In this document: piece by piece, positions 60,301 through 64,000 of the stretch
How the letters are laid out: the number at the start of each line of letters is the position of its first letter
How positions within the stretch are numbered: the stretch's first letter is position 1
NCBI RefSeq assembly: GCF_030817415.1
Contig: NZ_JAUSZI010000002.1
Coordinates: 4,402,001-4,466,000 of the forward strand
Origin: Streptomyces umbrinus
GTDB taxonomy: Bacteria; Actinomycetota; Actinomycetes; Streptomycetales; Streptomycetaceae
Reading direction: 5' to 3'
Length of the DNA stretch: 64,000 nt
Notes under the pieces: generated by a model
Told to the model about the DNA's origin: nothing
Database searches by the model: none
What the model saw: only the letters and a program-made list of their open reading frames with translations
Translations under genes and position numbers: made by a program

Positions 60301-61344
60301 ATGGCCCTTCACCTGCGCGGAACCGTCCTGCCCGGCGGGGCCGTACGCGATCTCTGGATACTCGGCGACCGGATCACCTTCGACCGCCCTCATGACCCGG
60401 CCAACACCGTCGTCGATGGCGGTTTTCTGCTGCCCGGACTCGTCGATGTGCACACGCACCCGGGGGGCGGCGACGACTCCGACGCCCCGCGGTTCGACGC
60501 GGACCTCTTCGCGGAGCAGGTCGCCGCCCACCGTGACGCGGGTACGACGGCCCTACGCTTCCCCGGACTCCTGGGCGAGGTACCCGCCCCGTCGCGTGAG
60601 GCGCCGGACTCGCCCCGGATGATCACCGCGGGGCGCTGGCTGGCCTGGGCGGGACTGTCGAAGAGTGCCGGGTTCCATACGGTCACCGACGACCTGGTGG
60701 CGTACGCGGTGGCGGAGACGAAGGCCAACGACGGCTGGTGCAAGCTCATGGGCGACTGGGACTTCGAGGCGGCACCCGTCCCGTACGAGCTGCTGCGGGC
60801 GGTCGTCGGGGCCGTGCACGCGGCCGGCGGGCGGGTCGCGGTGCACTGTCAGTCCGCGGAGGGTGTGCTGGGCGCCGCACGGGCCGGGGTCGACTCCGTC
60901 GAGCACGGGATGGGCATGCCCGAGGAGTGCGTCGGGTTGATGGCCGCGCACGGCACCGTGTACGTCCCCACGCTCACCGCCTTCGCGCGGAGCGCGCCCA
61001 AGATCAAGCCCAGCCCCAGAGGAACCCTCTGGCAGGAGGGTCACCGCACGATGGTCCGGCGTGTCCGCGAGGCCCACGACGCCGGGGTCACCGTCCTGGC
61101 CGGCACCGACTCCGCGCCCTTCGGGAACGTGGCCACCGAGGTCGAGCACCTCATCGCAGCCGGGCTGCCGACCGAGGCCGCCGTCGGCGCCGCGAGCTGG
61201 ACCGCGCGCGACTTCCTGGGCCTGAGCGGCCTGACCGAAGGCGGCCTCGCGGACGTCACGGTCTACGCCGCCGACCCGAGGCGCGAACCCGGCGTCCTGC
61301 GGCATCCCCGCCGCATCGTCCTGCGCGGCCGCGTCATCCGCTGA
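60301..61344 (+). CDS. Amidohydrolase
   Basis: 347 residues from ATG 60301. The metal-dependent hydrolase fold has the HxH motif in GLVDVHTHPGG, later His in VAVHCQSAEG and SVEHGMGMP, and the Asp in LAGTDSAPFGN. The C-terminal small domain has LADVTVYAADP and VLRGRVIR. The family includes imidazolonepropionases and prolidase-like enzymes, and the substrate here is unknown. No clear ribosome binding site precedes the ATG. Confidence 0.85.
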   Translation: MALHLRGTVLPGGAVRDLWILGDRITFDRPHDPANTVVDGGFLLPGLVDVHTHPGGGDDSDAPRFDADLFAEQVAAHRDAGTTALRFPGLLGEVPAPSREAPDSPRMITAGRWLAWAGLSKSAGFHTVTDDLVAYAVAETKANDGWCKLMGDWDFEAAPVPYELLRAVVGAVHAAGGRVAVHCQSAEGVLGAARAGVDSVEHGMGMPEECVGLMAAHGTVYVPTLTAFARSAPKIKPSPRGTLWQEGHRTMVRRVREAHDAGVTVLAGTDSAPFGNVATEVEHLIAAGLPTEAAVGAASWTARDFLGLSGLTEGGLADVTVYAADPRREPGVLRHPRRIVLRGRVIR

Positions 61345-61487
61345 CTGTTCCGGACGTCCTGGCCCGCTTCCTCAGCGGTGCGGGACTCGCCGTACGGCGG
61401 CGGTTCGGGGACTGGGTGCGGAGGCCATTCGCCCTCGCCAGTCCCGAAATCATCACCGTCGCACGACGAGCCGCTCGCTGACCTGTG

Positions 61488-62621
61488 TCAGCCCTTGGCG
61501 ACAGCCTCTCCCCCGGCGCTGTCCTCCAGCGCCTTCAGCGCCGGGTCGAGTACGACGTCCTCGTCCCGCGCCTCCGTCGTCGGATCCTCCGGGAAGTGGC
61601 ACGCCGTCAGGTGCCCCTCACGGTTGCCGGAGATCTGCACCAGCGGAGGCTCCTCCGTGGCGCACTTGTCCTGAGCCTTCCAGCAACGGGTCCGGAACCG
61701 GCACCCGCTCGGCGGATGAATCGGCGAGGGCACGTCACCGGAGAGCCGGATCCGCTCCCGGTCGAGGGGCTCGTCGTCGAGGGCGACCTCCGGAACCGCC
61801 GACAGCAGAGCGTGCGTGTAGGGATGCCGCGGCCGGTTGTAGATGGAGTCCCGGTCCCCGACCTCCACCACCTTGCCGAGGTACATCACCGCGAGCCGCT
61901 GCGAGAAGTGCCGCACGATCGCCAGGTCGTGGGCGATGAAGAGGAAGGCGATGCCCATCTCTTCCTGGACCTTCTGGAGAAGGTTCACCACCTGCGCCTG
62001 GATCGACACGTCCAGGGCGGAGACCGGCTCGTCCGCGACGATCAGCTTCGGGTTCAGGGCCAGCGCGCGGGCCACACCGATGCGCTGGCGCTGACCGCCG
62101 GAGAACTCGTGCGGGAAGCGGTTGTAGTGCTCGGGGTTCAGACCGACGAGCTCCAGCAGCTCACGCACGCGCTTCTCGACGCCGCCCGCGGGCTTGATCC
62201 CGTTGACCTCCATCGGCGACTTGATGATCGTGCCGACGGTCTGCCGCGGGTTCAGCGAGGAGTACGGGTCCTGGAAGATCATCTGGATCTCGGACCGCAC
62301 GGGCGCGATCTGCCTGCGCGAGGCGTGCGTGATGTCCTGCCCCGCGTACGTGATCTTTCCGGCGGTCGGCTCCAGGAGGCGGGTGATGAGCCGGCCCGTC
62401 GTCGACTTGCCGCAGCCGGACTCGCCGACCAGGCCGACGCTCTCGCCGACGCCGACGGTCAGGTCGACCCCGTCCACCGCCTGCACGGCTCCGACCTTGC
62501 GCTTGATCGGGAATCCGCCGTAGATCGGGAAGTGCTTGGTCAGGCCCTCGACGGAGAGCAGCGGTTCGCCGACTCCGTCGACGGGGCCCTGCGGCTTCGG
62601 CAGGGTGAGTTTGTCGCTCAT
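61488..62621 (-). CDS. Oligopeptide ABC importer ATPase (DppF type), operon 3 (BldKE-like)
   Basis: 377 residues. Walker [10 protein letters not shown], signature [20 protein letters not shown], Walker [19 protein letters not shown] and HPY motif [15 protein letters not shown] are intact. Several long segments are identical to the operon 2 DppF-type ATPase (for example around AGKITYAGQDITHASRR). It is the last gene of a minus-strand operon that runs off the window. It is 12 bp after the DppD-type gene. Confidence 0.94.
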   Translation of the reverse strand: MSDKLTLPKPQGPVDGVGEPLLSVEGLTKHFPIYGGFPIKRKVGAVQAVDGVDLTVGVGESVGLVGESGCGKSTTGRLITRLLEPTAGKITYAGQDITHASRRQIAPVRSEIQMIFQDPYSSLNPRQTVGTIIKSPMEVNGIKPAGGVEKRVRELLELVGLNPEHYNRFPHEFSGGQRQRIGVARALALNPKLIVADEPVSALDVSIQAQVVNLLQKVQEEMGIAFLFIAHDLAIVRHFSQRLAVMYLGKVVEVGDRDSIYNRPRHPYTHALLSAVPEVALDDEPLDRERIRLSGDVPSPIHPPSGCRFRTRCWKAQDKCATEEPPLVQISGNREGHLTACHFPEDPTTEARDEDVVLDPALKALEDSAGGEAVAKG

Positions 62622-62633
62622 GTCTCGTTCTCC

Positions 62634-63695
62634 CTAGCCCAGCCGGGGTTTGATCTGCTCGATGAAAAAGGTCGACTTCTGCGCCGCGTCGAGGTGGCAG
62701 GCGGAGCCCCGGCCCTCGGGCAGCTGCGGCCGCTCGTCGGTGCAGCGGGTTCCGCCGACCTCGGCGGTGAAGCCGCAGCGCGGGTGGAAGGGGCAGCCCG
62801 ACGGCGGGTTCAGCAGGCTGGGCGGAGTTCCGGGGATCGGCGTGAGCGCCTGCGCGGTGTCGCCGCCGAGTCGCGGCATGGAGCTCAGCAGGCCCCAGGT
62901 GTAGGGGTGCTGGGGGTTGCGCAGCACTTCGCGGACGGTGCCGCGTTCCACGGCCCGGCCCGAGTACATCACCAGCAGGTCGTCGGCCATGTTGGAGATG
63001 ACGCCGAGGTCGTGGGTGATGAAGATGATCGCCGAGCCGAACTCCTGCTGGAGGTCCTTGAGCAGGTCGAGGATCTGCGCCTGGACGGTCACGTCCAGGG
63101 CCGTGGTCGGCTCGTCCGCGATCAGCAGGTCGGGGTCGCAGATCAGCGCCATGGCGATCATCGCGCGCTGGCGCATACCGCCGGAGAACTGGTGCGGATA
63201 GTCGTTGAAGCGCGTGGCGGGCTGCGGGATGCCGACCTTGTCGAGCATCTCGATGGCCCGCGCCTTCGCCTCCTTCTTGGAGGCTCCGGTGTGCTTCATG
63301 AACGGTTCCGCGATCTGCCGGCCCACCGTGTAGTACGGCGAGAGCGCGGTCAGCGGGTCCTGGAAGATCATCGCGACCTTGTTGCCGCGGAGCTTCTCCA
63401 TCTCCTTCTCGGTCGCGGTGACCAGTTCCTTGCCGTCCAGGACGATCTCGCCCTCGACGGTGGAGGTCTTCGGGTTGTGCAGGCCGAGGACGGTCAGGTT
63501 GGTGACGGACTTGCCGGAGCCCGACTCGCCCACGATGCCGAGCGTCTTGCCTCGTTCGACGTCGAAGGAGAGCCCGTCGACGGCCTTCACGATGCCGTCC
63601 TCGGTGGAGAACCGCACCCGCAGGTCGCGGACCGAGAGGAAGGCCTCCGGCCCGCTCGGGGCCTTCTCGCCTTCGGTCTTGGTCAGTGTGGTCAC
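62634..63695 (-). CDS. Oligopeptide ABC importer ATPase (DppD type), operon 3 (BldKD-like)
   Basis: 353 residues from GTG 63695. The first ~18 residues are a charged extension. Walker A is GESGSGKSV, the signature [20 protein letters not shown], Walker [19 protein letters not shown] and the HPY motif [13 protein letters not shown]. It lies 10 bp after the permease stop. Close similarity to the operon 2 DppD-type protein supports an operon-level duplication. Confidence 0.94.
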   Translation of the reverse strand: MTTLTKTEGEKAPSGPEAFLSVRDLRVRFSTEDGIVKAVDGLSFDVERGKTLGIVGESGSGKSVTNLTVLGLHNPKTSTVEGEIVLDGKELVTATEKEMEKLRGNKVAMIFQDPLTALSPYYTVGRQIAEPFMKHTGASKKEAKARAIEMLDKVGIPQPATRFNDYPHQFSGGMRQRAMIAMALICDPDLLIADEPTTALDVTVQAQILDLLKDLQQEFGSAIIFITHDLGVISNMADDLLVMYSGRAVERGTVREVLRNPQHPYTWGLLSSMPRLGGDTAQALTPIPGTPPSLLNPPSGCPFHPRCGFTAEVGGTRCTDERPQLPEGRGSACHLDAAQKSTFFIEQIKPRLG

Positions 63696-63705
63696 GGTAT
63701 TTCTC

Positions 63706-64000
63706 CTAGGCGAGGCGCACGCGCGGGTCGATGTAGGCGTAGGCGAGGTCCACGATGATGTTCAGGATCAGGATGAAGAAAGCCCCGAACAGCATGACGC
63801 CCATCGTCAGCGGAAGGTCCTTGGTCAGCGAGCCCTCGACCGCGAGACGCCCGATACCGGCGAGGTCGAAGGTGAACTCCGTGACCACCGCGCCCGAGAG
63901 CAGCGCGCTGAGGTCCATGCCGATGATCGTGACGATCGGGATGAGTGAACCACGCCAGGCGTAGCGGAAGAAGACGTACCGCTGTCGCATGCCCTTGGCG
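63706..64000 (-). CDS. Oligopeptide ABC permease (DppB type), operon 3, C-terminal part (start outside window)
   Basis: The minus-strand frame is open to the right edge. The visible 97 residues begin in the EAA loop (AKGMRQRYVFFRYAWRGSLIP) and end VDLAYAYIDPRVRLA, the standard DppB terminus. They match the operon 2 permease segment by segment. The upstream genes (binding protein and first permease) are expected just beyond the window. Confidence 0.92.
   Translation of the reverse strand, partial: AKGMRQRYVFFRYAWRGSLIPIVTIIGMDLSALLSGAVVTEFTFDLAGIGRLAVEGSLTKDLPLTMGVMLFGAFFILILNIIVDLAYAYIDPRVRLA

Noticed and set aside
61485..63758. 757-residue plus-strand open frame opposite operon 3
   Set aside because: Antisense to two clear ABC ATPases.

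Overview
The window looks like a piece of a Streptomyces chromosome. G+C is very high with strong G/C bias at third codon positions, GTG and TTG starts are common, and many genes overlap by 4 bp. Mycothiol (mshB), Tat and LOG-family genes are present, along with a repeated GC-rich intergenic element. From memory, the gene order of most of 9-42 kb also matches a block of the Mycobacterium tuberculosis chromosome (mshB, fdxC, dapC, dapE, LOG, folP2, divIVA-domain gene, tag, DUF3117, methyltransferase, sigE-rseA-htrA-tatB, mrp, MgtE-N gene, corA). This is therefore mostly conserved core chromosome, with one small accessory patch near the right end.

Layout. 0-9 kb: basic repeat tail of a large protein (probably an RNA helicase), an eight-copy 32-bp DNA array, an alpha/beta hydrolase, a NYN-domain protein, a 50-residue protein behind an exact SigR-type promoter, MarC, a PHP phosphoesterase, a zinc-ribbon protein, an MFS exporter and a SUFU-domain protein. 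9-15 kb: a magnesium-related group (corA with a long structured leader, a soluble MgtE-N/CBS protein, a DUF1003 membrane protein) and the Mrp iron-sulfur carrier. 15-22 kb: the envelope-stress operon ECF sigma - zinc anti-sigma - HtrA - TatB. It has a GGAAC-N17-CGTT autoregulatory promoter and a divergent methyltransferase that appears to start at ATT. 22-33 kb: enoyl-CoA hydratase, tag, DivIVA-domain protein, FolP2-type DHPS paralogue, LOG protein, dapE, a lysozyme-like membrane protein, a secreted repeat protein, dapC, fdxA, a GNAT and a SirB1-type protein. 33-37 kb: a translationally coupled ABC exporter and two-component operon with a perfect palindrome upstream. 37-44 kb: a solute-binding-fold protein without a signal peptide, a collagen-like peptidoglycan-binding-domain protein, DUF6113, mshB, a small membrane protein and an S9 peptidase.

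44.6-64 kb is dominated by three oligopeptide ABC transporter operons. The first is on the minus strand (SBP-permease-permease-ATPase-ATPase). The second is on the plus strand with BldK-type order (permease-SBP-permease-ATPase-ATPase). The third is a close paralogue on the minus strand that runs off the right edge. Operons two and three converge on a 4.5-kb accessory patch holding a Uma2 nuclease-fold gene, two antitoxin/PIN-toxin-like pairs, a GNAT, a VOC protein and an amidohydrolase.

A dispersed element with the core CGCAGTTCCCCGCGCCCCT occurs about a dozen times between genes, often near 3' ends and sometimes as large inverted pairs. No tRNA, rRNA, IS element or CRISPR array was found. 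The most interesting loci are the 32-bp array, the SigR-promoter small protein, the ATT start, the corA leader with the MgtE-N/CBS/DUF1003 pair, the twin toxin-like modules between paralogous peptide transporters, and the FolP2-type protein with its altered loop.
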